Positions 11,001 to 21,460 of a DNA stretch of 64,000 bases are shown in pieces. The position numbers were made by a program, and so were the translations under genes. Source of the DNA: Phalacrocorax aristotelis (lineage: Eukaryota; Chordata; Aves; Suliformes; Phalacrocoracidae); contig NW_027441092.1 of assembly GCF_949628215.1 (NCBI RefSeq), forward strand, positions 372,001 through 436,000, read 5' to 3'. A model generated the notes under the pieces. It did not search any database. It was not told the origin of the DNA and saw only the letters and a list, made by a program, of their open reading frames with translations. How positions within the stretch are numbered: position 1 is the first letter of the stretch; every line of letters starts with the position of its first letter.

Positions 11001-12930
11001 TAGCTCTCCGGTTCTAGCTACGCTTCCCACCACCCCCGTTACTCTTTGACAAGCCCAGCTCTCACTGCGCTTCCCTTCCCGTATGCGCGTGCAGGGAAAA
11101 GCCCGCGCGTCTGCCACTACAGGACACGCTCTGGGAGGCAGGAGAGATGACGACGCTCCCTGACAGAGGACACAGCTGAGGGGCGGTCCGCCGGGGCTGG
11201 GGAGATGGCAGCACCTTCCCTCAGCTGCCCCATCCGAGCACGGGTGCAGGTGAGCGCTGAGGAGAGACAAGTAGGCAGGAGCCGCAGAGCGAGAGAGAAA
11301 ATAAAATTCACGGGTGGGTGCTACTTACGTCTCATTTGTAGCGCAAGGGATGAATTCTCAGCACATTCTTGGAGCTGCCCCTTTGGGACTCACGGAGAAG
11401 AGGGAGGTTGGCCACGCGGTGCAGCCCAGCTCTGCTTCCCCTAAATGGTTTTACTGTTCAGGTGTTGCCCTAATCTGGCCGGTACCCCTGCAAAGAGTTT
11501 GGGATTTCTGCTGCCTCTCCGGGCCAGCCGCAGACCCTAACTTCATCGCAGCGAATGACCCTGCACTCCTCAGAGCGGTTGCCGAGTCACATCCCGCTGC
11601 CTTCCCTGCAGAACTGGAGACCCTTTTTCAGCCCTTGCCCCCTCTTCTCTCAGCTCGTTGCCCATCCCTTTTTCAGGGCCGGCACCGATCCCGCCTCCAG
11701 CTCGCCCTGTCTCCACCTGCGAGCGCCCAACAGGAGCTAAATGTCTCCTCAAGGACGCACGGAAGAGACGCGCAGGCAACCCAGCACAGACCCCCTGCAA
11801 ACATCTTCTTTCCATTTTCTTTCCTCTCCTGACACGAAGAGATGACTTAGGAAAAGCGTACTGCTCGCATTTCACCTGCACTGCTTCTACTTTCACTTTC
11901 GCTCTCCTTGGCAGTAATTAATAGCGGTGGTTGGGGAGGGCTGGGGCATTCCCCCAAAGCGGCTGCAGTTACATCCGGGCGGTTGTGGCACTCCATTAGC
12001 TTTGTCATTTTAAATCTAAATCTTCTGGAATTGTTAGTTCTCGTCAGGAATCACCCGCACCTGCAAATTTTGCCTACGCTTGAACCCAGCCACTGTTTAA
12101 CAGCTCACCTTTATTTCTGTTCATTTAAGAATCTAAAGCTTCGTTTACTGCTTGGGTTGGAAGCAGGAGCTGTCGCTGCCTCTGAACTTTCTAACAGCCC
12201 TGTTACAATTTCAGTATTACCCACTCCCAATTTAGCTTTCCAGTTCAATTTTCATTGTAGATTCTAAAACTGTCCTTATTTTGTTTCTGATCAGGAGTCA
12301 TTAATGCCTGCAGTTGATGTAATAACGGCTGTATTTAGATTGAGCTATTAATGACTCGCAACTCTATTTATGGCATAAAAAAGGACTGCCTTTATTTTTT
12401 TTTTAATTACAGATTAGGAATAATGACTGCCTGGTTTGCTCAGTAATAGGTGCGATTAAATTTAGTCACGACTCCTCCCTAAATAAAATGTATTTATTTG
12501 CACTCTAACAATTTAACCTTCCCTTTACCGGCCAGGGGCACCGACAAGTGCCCGTGCGTACCTCCGCTCCCCCTGCGCCGGCTCCCCAGGGAACAGCCTC
12601 TTACCCTGACCAGAGCCTGCAGCGGCCCGTTGTCGTCCCCGCTCCTCGCCCTCGAGAAAGCGGCCGCCTGAAGCGGCAGCAGATCCGCTGCTGCCCAAAG
12701 GGGACGGAAATGGCGCGGGGTAAATGATAATATGAAATGATAAATGAATGAAATGATCTCACAAGGGGGAAGAAAACCAGCAAAGCAAAAAACAAACCCC
12801 AAACAGAACACCATACCACTAAACCGTCTCACCGCCCCCTCAGCGCCCGAAACAACATCCCGGGAGAAAAAAAGCAAAGCAGGCCACAAGGGACCTTTCT
12901 AGTACAGATGCTGCCAAAGAGTGCCAAGCT
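8091..12930. other. no gene recognised; A-run at 10734-10754
   Basis: About 4.8 kb of mixed-composition sequence, AT-richer toward 12000-12500. It holds a 21-A microsatellite at 10734-10754 (20 A in copy 2 at 46965-46984), small TG/CA runs near 10060, and scattered short open frames without recognisable homology. Minus-strand donor-like sites lie near 12608 and 12943. No transposable element is recognised. Confidence 0.5.
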
Positions 12931-13430
12931 CTGGAATCCTTACCTCAGGCAACGCCTCCGCTTCTCTAAACGCCAGAGCACGCCTGCCCGGGGGGCTGAG
13001 ACAGCCCCAAAGCTGCGACCGCCCGAGGGAACACGGGAGCACCGACGGCAGAGAAGCCCAGGGGCAGCAAGAGCTGCCCGAGCCCCGGCTGGGCCTCTTC
13101 GACCCCCGGGCCCCGCCCCCGCCCTTCCCACAGCGCCCCGCAAAAGGGGCGGGCCGAGCCCCCCCCGAGGGATGAAGGCTCGCAGGGTGGCAGCAGAGAG
13201 CAAAGTGCACCGCACAGCACCAAAGTGGGTGGGTGGGGCCAGGTGGGTCGGACATCAGACGGCCCGCCTGCCCATCGCCGGGGGCAGGGCCCGTTGCTAA
13301 GAGCGTGGCGAGGGGTATCAGGACCGCCCTCAACGGGCTATCGCAAGGGGTCAACACCTGTCGCTAGGGGCTGTGCCTACACGGTTCCGGCCCCCACGGT
13401 GACGTCACCACGTAGCGTGCGGGGGGGTCA
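12930..13430. promoter_or_regulatory. CpG-rich stretch 3 with CRE, candidate promoter
   Basis: GC-box-rich DNA (near 13108) leading into minisatellite B, with a palindromic cAMP response element at 13400-13407. An orphan half-unit of minisatellite B (GGTGGCAGCAGAGAGC) sits near 13187. A minus-strand donor (CTGAG then GTAAGG) at 12943 would fit a minus-strand first exon here. Confidence 0.45.
13400..13407. promoter_or_regulatory. CRE palindrome TGACGTCA
   Basis: Perfect 8-bp CREB/ATF site about 70 bp before minisatellite B; the same site is at 49620-49627 in copy 2. Confidence 0.55.
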
Positions 13431-13477
13431 CTAAGTGGCGTGGAGAAGTGAGCGCGGCAAAATGTCGCTACAGCCCG

Positions 13478-14790
13478 TGCACGGCTGCTGGCTGCAGTAC
13501 CGCGGTTTGGTCGCACGGTGGCAGCAGAGAGCTAAAAGGTCGCCACTGCGCATGCGCGGCTGCCCACCTGCAGTACCGCGGTCTGATCGCACGGTGGCAG
13601 CAGAGAGCAGAAAAGGCGCCACTGCGCATGCGCGGCTGCCCACCTGCAGTACCGCGGTTTGGTCGCTCGGTGGCAGCAGAGAGCAAAAAGGCCCACTGCG
13701 CATGCGCGGCTGCCCATCTGCATTACCGCGGTCTGATCGCACGGTGGCAGCAGAGAGCAGAAAGAGACGCCACTGCGCATGCGCGCCTTTCCACCTGCAG
13801 TACTGCTGTTTGATCGCACGGTGGCAACAGAGAGCATGAAGAGACGCCACTGCGCATGCGCGGCTGCCCACCTGCAATACCGCGGTCTGGTCGCACGGTG
13901 GCAGCAGAGAGCAAAAGGAGCCACTGCGCATGCGCAGCCACCCACCTGCAGTACCGCGGTTTGGTCGCACGGTGGCACCAGAGAGCAAAAAGGACCACTG
14001 CGCATGCGCGGCCCCCCACATGCAGTACCCGGGTTTGATCGCACGGTGGCAGCAGAGAGCAAAAAGGCGCCACCGCGCATACGGAACTGCCTGGCTGCAG
14101 TACCGGCATCTGCTTGCACGGTGGCAGCAGCGACCAGCGGAAAAACTTCACCGTCGGGAACGGGCGGCTGCCCGTCTGCAGTGCCCGGTTGTGATCGCTC
14201 GGTGACTGCCGCGAGCAGGGTAGCGCAGCTCCCCCCCGTGCTGTTCCGCGGTTCGGTCGCACGGTGGCAGCAGAGAGCACAAAAAGGCGCCACTGCGCAT
14301 GCGCAGTCGCCCACCTGCAGTACCGCTCTTTGGTCGCTCGGTGGCAGCAGCGAGCACAAAAAGGCGCCACTGCGCATGCGCGGCTGCCCACCTGCACGGC
14401 GAGCGTTTGGGCGGTCGGTGGAAGCAGGGGCAGAAAGTAAAGCGCCACTGTGCATACGGAACTGCCTGGCTGCAGTACCGCCATCTGCTTGCACGGTGGC
14501 AGCAGCGACCAGCGGAAAAACTTCACCGTCGGGAACGGGCGGCTGCCCGTCTGCAGTGCCCGGTTTTGATCGCTCGGTGACTGCCGCGAGCAGGGTAGCG
14601 CAGCTCCCCCCCGTGCTGTTCCGCGGTTCGGTCGCTCGGTGGCAGCAGCGAGCAGTGACACATCGTCGCCCCTGCGCATGCGTCTGTTCCGGGTGCGGTA
14701 CCGCACTTTGGCCGCACGGTGTCAGCAGGGTCCACCATCGCCACTCCGCATGCGCGATTCCCGGCTGCCGTAGCACAGCACGGCGGCAGC
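13478..14790. repeat. minisatellite B, copy 1 (about 17 units of ~76 bp with NRF1-type palindromes)
   Basis: The typical unit reads CACTGCGCATGCGCGGC, then TGCCCACCTGCAGTACCGCG, then GGTCGCACGGTGGCAGCAG, then a purine-rich tail. About nine units keep the perfect palindrome TGCGCATGCGC, the NRF1 consensus. A divergent type (GCATACGGAACTGCC) forms a higher-order block: 14057-14275 is repeated almost exactly at 14443-14640. The segment TCGCACGGTGGCAG differs from the classical CTCF form CCGCNNGGNGGCAG at one position. Confidence 0.93.
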
Positions 14791-14884
14791 GGCACGACGT
14801 CCGCCACTCTTCTCTGGGGCAAGACCCGCGCCGCCTCTGGGTCACGTCCGCCGGGATAACGGAACTGTTACTGCGTGCGCAGAG

Positions 14885-16340
14885 CTCATGTTTCTCTGCA
14901 CCTTCCCCACTCCCGCAGCCCCAGCAGTGTCAGTCGTTGCCTCCGCACCGCCCACCACCAAAGTGCCTCGAGCATTTTAGTCCTTCCGTCTCGACTGCTT
15001 TAAAAATCAGGTGGCCGTTACCGTCCTCCCTCCTGCCCCACTCACCCCCACCCCACGCCCTAGGGAGGAGAAGCAGCACAAACGACCTGGGGAGAAAGGT
15101 CCCCTTTCCCACCCCCCACCCCCCCGGAGTGAGCCCCATCAGTTGCTGTAGGCCTGCGGCATCAGGGCTGTGACAGGGAGAGCAGCAAGTCAACAGCTCC
15201 TAGAGGGTTAAAGAAGAAAATCAATCAGGGGAACACAGCTGCCCTTCCGAAGGCAGGCTGCCTGGGGTGAGGGGGGCAGCTGTGCGTCAGGGCACGGGGC
15301 AGCCAGGCAGACCAGGTGCCAGTGGCTGACCTGCAAAGGACTTGTGCGCTGCTGAGCCTTGGCCTTCGTTGGCTTGGCAGCGCCTCGCCTCGCCTCTGCA
15401 CTGCCAGCACCCTGCTCTGCTCATCCTGCGTAAGCACAAGGCTTCAGCGAGCACAGAACAGGAGGCCAGGGAGAGGGAGGACGTCACCGGGGAAAAAAAA
15501 GTCATGCGGGGGGGCCATGTCAGGGGAAAGCGTTTGGGAGGGCACAGACACACGCAGAGGGAGGGCGGGGGAGGAGGCGGACACCGCTGGACAGGGGCAT
15601 GTCTGGGCAGACACGCCACGGGGAACATGCATGGGGATGACTGACACCAGGGGGTCCCCCCCAGGATAATCCACAACGGGCAACTCACCTGGGCTAACCT
15701 GCAGCAGATGATCCGCTCCAGATAACTGACCCGCTCCGGAGAATCCATTCCAGATAAGCCCCAGCAATGCCCCTCAAACTGCCGGTGTTTCACCCCAAAT
15801 TTTCCCCAGTTTAGGGTTTTCGGTGGGTTTATTTAGTTTTGGTGATTTCCGGTTGGATGGTTTGGCTTTTTTTGTTGTTGTTCGGGTTACTTTGGTTTTG
15901 TCCGTTTGGGGTTTTTTTTTTTTTTTTGCTTTTCCATAAGGTAAAAGTTGGGATTGCTTTTCCAAACGGTTCACTTCCGGGTTTTTTTCACCCTTTCCAC
16001 AACATGGAAATTGGCGATTTTTTGCTTTTGTGCATGAGAATGGTTAGCAGGGTTCCGCCCCCCCACCCCCGCTTTTTTTACCCCCCTCCTTTCCAACTGC
16101 ACAAACCCAGCAGGAGTGGGCTTTCCCAAGAGCCCCGAATTGTTGTCTTTCCCCCAAACCTGTTTGGGGTTTTTCACCCCCCATTGCAGACCCAGACTCA
16201 GGGGCTTTGGAGTGTGTGTCTGCCCTGGCAGCAGCTCCCAGGCTGCCTACGCAGCCCCAGAGGGGAAAGTCCCCATTTGGGGGAATCGGCCCCAAATCGG
16301 GATGGGAGAAGGAGAACGGGGAAGGGGCAGCATTTGAAAG
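14885..16340. repeat. segment P2a (paralogous to 37038-37905)
   Basis: 14885-15180 and 15890-16330 are clearly related to 37160-37455 and 37455-37900, with matches such as CTCTGCACCTTCC, GCAGCCCCAGCAG, TTGTGCATGAGAATGGTT and CAGCTCCCAGGCTGC. The 15180-15890 interval has no counterpart there. One degenerate minisatellite B unit precedes the related block at 37038-37105, so the ancestral duplication included the edge of B. Short open frames are not conserved between the two paralogues. Confidence 0.8.
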
Positions 16341-16379
16341 CGCTTTTGTGCCTTCAGTTGATTGGGGGGTGGGCTGTGT

Positions 16380-17070
16380 GTCTAATTTTTAAATCTTCTC
16401 TATAAACATCTCTATCAACGTGGTTTCTTTGCATTTTAAAACCTTACATAGCATAGACATTTGCACTATGTGTCTACTTACACATCCTTACGGAGTACAT
16501 CTATATTTTATATATACTATCTGTTTTACATTTACATACAACATCTGTTTAGACTTAGCTATTATATTTACACTTACACCTATTTAGGCTATTTACACTT
16601 ACACAGAATATCTCTTTACACATACCTGTTTAGACTTCCATATTAACACGTACATAAAACAGCTATTTAGGCTAGCTATCTGCTTACTTACCCTTTGACA
16701 CTTCAATCTTTTTCGACTTCTCTATTTAGACATCTACTTACAGTTATACCTCGGCTTATTTCACTCTATATAACCTCTATTTAGATTACACATCTACTTA
16801 GACTATGTAACACACACTAAGCGTAGATGCTCGCTCTAGTCAGACTTTCTTCTGCTTTGAATTCCTTCATCTATCCTTTTCACTTTAAACTCCTTTATTT
16901 TTTGATCTAGATATATAGACGGTCGAGTTACTTTTGTGTTTTAAAACCCTGCATCTCGATGCAGAATTTTTGTATCCCGAAATCCGTTATATAATATAGG
17001 AGAGATAAGTTCTTATCTCAAAATCCCTTTATGCATCTATAAATTAATATTACACATGTCAATATATATA
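16380..17070. repeat. AT-rich island with degenerate ~20-bp repeats
   Basis: A sharp change to AT-rich sequence. Between about 16480 and 16830 variants of CTATTTAGACTTACACATC recur with irregular spacing near 20 bp, resembling an old decayed tandem repeat. The rest is AT-rich without a repeat that I can define. Confidence 0.6.
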
Positions 17071-17313
17071 AGAGGTTTTTGTAATAGCCCCCCTGAATTT
17101 TCAGGCATTTTGGGGCTGTAACCCCCCTTTTTGGGGGGGAACCCCTACATGACGCCCCCACTCACCTGTTCCTCTGACGCATTATCAGCTCCCCCAGTGA
17201 CACCGGGGCACCCCACATGACATCATCACACCCCCCCCAGGACTCCCCCAATTTTATTCACCCCCAAGAAGGGCACTAAACAAGGGAACCTGCTCCAACC
17301 TGCAGCTCATTAC

Positions 17314-17735
17314 TTTAATAGTGCCATTTACAAAGGTACACGCACACCCCTCCCACACCCCCCAGAAAAGGGGGAGCTCTGCTAAAATCTAAAAGGTGGG
17401 GCAGCCCCCCAAACAGCTGCAGCCCCCCCAGCCCCTGTCCGCAGGCTGGCGGCTGCCCCACGGCAGAGCAGGAGCGTGCCAGAGGACGGTGTCACGTCTC
17501 TCTCGGGCTCCGCTCGGACATGTTCCCGCACTGGGACGGGCTCCCCGGGGTGACAAACAGCCCCGGTCCCTGGGGGCCCCGACTCTCCCCACCGGGCAGC
17601 CCTCGCGGCCGCACCTGCGGGGCACCCGCTGGAGACAGAGCCAGGAGCCTCCAGGCCGAGGGATGGCCCCTTACCTTCACCACGCTTAACGACCGGCAGG
17701 CATCTCTTGAGCATCACGAGACACTTAGACGACAT
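17314..17735 (-). other. putative minus-strand exon and poly(A) signal
   Basis: A strong acceptor (TTTCTGTTTTTCAG) precedes an interval starting with ATG at 17735; a donor (GTGAAG then GTAAGG) follows 17675, giving a 61-bp exon-like interval. An ATTAAA poly(A) signal on the minus strand lies at 17314-17319. Together these look like the end of a minus-strand transcription unit. If the donor is ignored the frame runs on for 117 codons in GC-rich DNA. No homology is recognised. Confidence 0.35.
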
Positions 17736-19864
17736 CTGAAAAACAGAAATCCCAAACTATATTTCAGCACGTTAATAAAATAGCACAGAAGAAAATGGAG
17801 GAGCTCAGTCAGCATAAGGGGTAGGAAGGAAATTGAGCCGCAGCAAGATTCCAGGCAAACGGGTCACGTCAAAACACAACACATCCTTTAAAAGCTAGAG
17901 CGATTGGAACGCTTGAAAACGGTATTAAGACTAACCGATACCATTTTGAACAGATCCTTCGCGTAACACTGAACGCTCTGGCTGGTGCTGGAAAACGTCT
18001 CATCCCTTCCTTACGGCACCGCTGCGGGGAGATAACCCCGTGAGGCTGCGGGGCAAAGTTGTACCGGAACCGGAACCTCCGCTTACAGACCCACCGCAGC
18101 AGCTACAGCCCTCGCCCTGCCGCCGCACGTCTTGCTGCCTGGCTCCACGAAGCCTGAAGTGAAGCGTGTCAAACTTGAAAGAGTAACGTAAAAAATTAAG
18201 AATAAATCTCAGTAATTCACTTTGTGCTGAGAAGGCGGGCGCGTGTTTACGCGCATCCAATATGAGCGTCTAGGCTCTAAAAGCTTTCCATTTTCCTTCT
18301 GCGTTCATTCAACTCGCACAGCCGTTCACGCCCGCCATAAGATTATCTATCTCCAAAATACACAGCAGCAACGTGACTGGGGGGTTTTGGCGTGTTACGG
18401 AGTCGGGAGGGACGTCCGCCCGGCTGCCCCGCCCAAGAGATGCTGCTGAACTGCCAGGGAAACGCGCGTCGAAAGCGAGACTGAAATAAAGTACTTAAGA
18501 GCGCTCCCTCAAAATACCGGCAGGAAACACCCCCCCACAACATTCAGTCGCCCCTCATTAAATATTCACAACAAATACCTACCTGCTTAAGTACACCTAA
18601 CAAATCGTACCCTACATCTGCTTGGCAGTTACAGCTGAAAGAGCGCAAGTCACGTCGTAAATCAGACGATGTTAGCTTTTTTTTAAACTTTCATTTATGA
18701 CAGAAGAATCGGTGAGTGAAGAGATCCCCGATACAGTTTTACTTTTTTTGGGGGGGGGGAAAAAATAATACCACAACAAAAAACCACACAAATCAAATCC
18801 CCAGTGTTGCAATACACGGGGCTACCAAGAAGGACCGGCAGACCTGCTAACGCGTTCGGCTGTACCGAAGCATGCAGGGGAACCGCATTTTATGGTATCT
18901 CGACTGTTACAACTGAGAACCCAAGCACTACCAATGCCATCAACCTTTGGAGTATGTGCTGTGCTTGGATCTCCGCAAGGACCATGGATTTTTTTGTCTT
19001 TAAAAAAAAGCAATACTTTGCAAGTCTCGTGCTGATGAGTTCTGCTGACAAAGACACTGTCTCTAAGATGCACTCTGATGGCAAGTTCATAGAATGCAAC
19101 CTCACTGAATAAGAAATATCTCAATTTTTCAAAATCTCTTCCTAACAAAAGTCACACTGTGGGGCTTTCAGATGGGTCAGATTATGAATCCTTTCACAAC
19201 AAGAAACACACCAGCTAACCAGGATATTCTTGCAGTGGCCAGGTGCCTCTTCATCATGTAAAAAAGGAAAAAACCCAGAGCCAGCAATAAGTATCACACA
19301 GGTCAACACAGATCTCTTCCAGAGCACCCCCCTCATCAAAACGAACATGCCCATCGGCTCACCTGCTCTGCACAGATTCCAGCATCACACCCCGCTTCCG
19401 TCATCGCTTGTGGCACCAAACGTATCAACACACAGTAAACTACCGTTACGCTCGTGAGAAATCACCGCCCCGTGACTTCCTCATTACTACCCAGCTCACT
19501 TCTAATGCTCATACGCCGTTCCAAAGACGGCCCACGTGTTACCTACAAAACTGAAGAGCTCGACGACGGACCACAGCATTCTCTGGTCTTAGATGCTGGC
19601 CGCTGCCCCACCTTCTCAGACCTCTCATAGGCGTGCGGCAGCAGCACTCCGAGCCTGCCAGCGGCACCTGCAAAAAGCCAAGCGAAAAGGCACCTCCTGA
19701 GATGCTGCCCGATGCCACAGCCTGCCCGCACCGATCCCCGTCTCGCACCCCTTTCCCTCGACAGCCTCCCACCCGGCCTACGTCACTTGCAGCTGAACAC
19801 GGCACCTCGCCCGCCGTCCGTAACACCCAAACGACACGCGTTGCTTATAACTTCACCAGCAACA
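17736..19864. other. no gene recognised
   Basis: Mixed-composition DNA. A 102-codon plus-strand frame at 18804-19112 and a 108-codon minus-strand frame over it are unassigned. They persist in copy 2 but the copies are too similar for that to mean selection. Minus-strand donor-like sites lie near 18583 and 19362. Confidence 0.5.
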
Positions 19865-20400
19865 CAACACCTCAGAAAAGAGCTGCTACTTCAGCCCACC
19901 AATCACCACTCGCCTTGCTCGACTTGCCTCCTTTGCTCATTGCTACGCTACTTCAAAACCAAAACAAAAGACAAACGCAAGGAGCAATGGAGTCACAGAG
20001 GCATCGGTCACATCTTCCCTCTATATACACCACGCACCGACTCACCCGCTTACATCGGTCCCCTCAGTTCCCCTCCGTCGCCCTGCACGACTCGTCCCTC
20101 GGCATCTCCAAAACCAATACGAAACAAGTCGCCTGGTTGCACAGCAGTACCTTAACTGTTCCTGAACACCGACTATAACCTGCCATTAAAAACAAACATA
20201 TGACATCAAACATGAAGCCCTACGCACGTACAAGCTTGAACGCCCTGCAGAGGTAATCTGCTCAGCTGAACTCTAGCTGCCTCTCCCAGATAGCCACGGT
20301 CACGGCCTCCGAGCCCACAAAACGTCACGGTGATTACGGTCCTTGCCTGCTGAGGAGGGCCACTCCATCCGAGATGACGGTACCACCTTTCCCCCAACAG
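19865..20400 (-). repeat. dispersed module R2
   Basis: Related to R1 and R3. The homologous 60-bp exon interval is 20046-20105 on the minus strand, with a donor (GCGG then GTGAGTCGG) retained and an in-frame TGA. Similarity to R3 extends further, through 'cacgtacaagcttgaac', 'ctctagctgcctctccca' and 'ggccactc'. It is diverged from R1 and R3, so these duplications are far older than the 37-kb duplication. Confidence 0.7.
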
Positions 20401-21000
20401 CCTTAGCATAGCAACAGATGAACCCTAAGCTCTCATCGCTGTGCCACCTACCCGACTCTACACGGCCAGCAAGGCGGCTCCGAGCCAAACTCACAAAACG
20501 CACACACCAACGCTATGAGAAACACTACAAACTGCGCGCCTCCGAGACGAGAGAACGCTCTCGGCAAACACAGAGACAACTGGACGGAAGAGCTCGTCCA
20601 GCAACAAGACCTGCAGAACCCTGACAGGGATGCAAGGAGGCCCTAACGAGATCCAAAATGATTAGAAGAGCGTCAGGGCCCGTGACAAGAAGTTCCTCTC
20701 AAAACTGAGAGGGAGGAGGCACAAGAAGCCCAGCTACAAGACCTAAGAACGTAAGGATGCAGGGAAGAAATCACGCTCCCTGAAAACAGACAGCGACAGA
20801 GCAGAGCTGCTCACGCATCTGGGAACGACGCCGCAGACGACAACTGCCCAGAAACTCCTCAAACGTCAGAGCGATCCACGCTTTAAACTGTAACGCAAAA
20901 AGAAGCACCCGATGGGCGCCGGCCCCACAATTAGAACCTTGCCAGCCCCTAGGGATAGCGCTGTGCTCCTGAGAGCAAAGAGAACAAAGTCACCAGCCCC
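20400..21000. other. spacer between R2 and R3, nothing recognised
   Basis: A-rich, purine-leaning sequence with no element that I can identify. Confidence 0.5.
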
Positions 21001-21460
21001 ATGCGCCCCCTCACTGCGACCCAGCTCGCCTGAAATGCTCCTCAAATAGCCTTCGGTCGCATCTTCCCTTTAATCCCGCACACGGACCCGCTGCCTTAGT
21101 GTGCTCTACTCAGCTCTGCTCCATCACCCTGCACAGCTCCATCTTCATCCTCTGCAAGAACAGCATGATAGAACAAGTCACCTGGACGCACAGCAACAGC
21201 TTAACCATTCCACAGGTCTTGCTTCCACGTAGGAATACCATCTAGAGCCCAACTACTGCATGCCATTAAAGGAAATACCTTCAATCAAATGTTAAGCCCC
21301 ACGCACGTACAAGCTTGAACAGCTGAGAGGTGCCCTCTGCTCAGCTAGCACTCTAGCTGCCTCTCCCAGGCAGCTACGGTCATCCCCTCGGCACCCACAA
21401 AACACCCCGGAAATTACCATCCTCGCCCGCTGCCAACGGCCACTCGCTCCGACGAGGGTT
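21000..21460 (-). repeat. dispersed module R3
   Basis: It shares with R1 'acaagtcacctgga.gcacagcaacagcttaaccattccaca' (with one mismatch) and 'cacgtaggaatacc.tctagagcccaacta', and shares with R2 the distal half. The minus-strand acceptor is retained (GTTCTTGCAG before 21151), but the donor equivalent near 21089 has lost GTGAGT and the frame has stops. It looks like a decayed exon. Confidence 0.7.

Noticed and set aside
13478..14790. CRISPR array
   Set aside because: Regular repeats of ~76 bp without unique spacers, in a vertebrate context. This is a minisatellite.
13431..14845. Long cysteine-rich minus-strand frames over minisatellite B
   Set aside because: They arise from the ~76-bp repeat. 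Frame is not kept from unit to unit, and the order of units differs between copies.
17080..17120. Similarity to the short galliform satellites built of C/G runs alternating with A/T clusters
   Set aside because: Only one unit-length stretch is suggestive, with no tandem copies, so it cannot be called.
18804..19112. 102-codon plus-strand frame, open in both copies
   Set aside because: The copies are too similar for conservation to be informative. The minus strand is equally open and I recognise no family.
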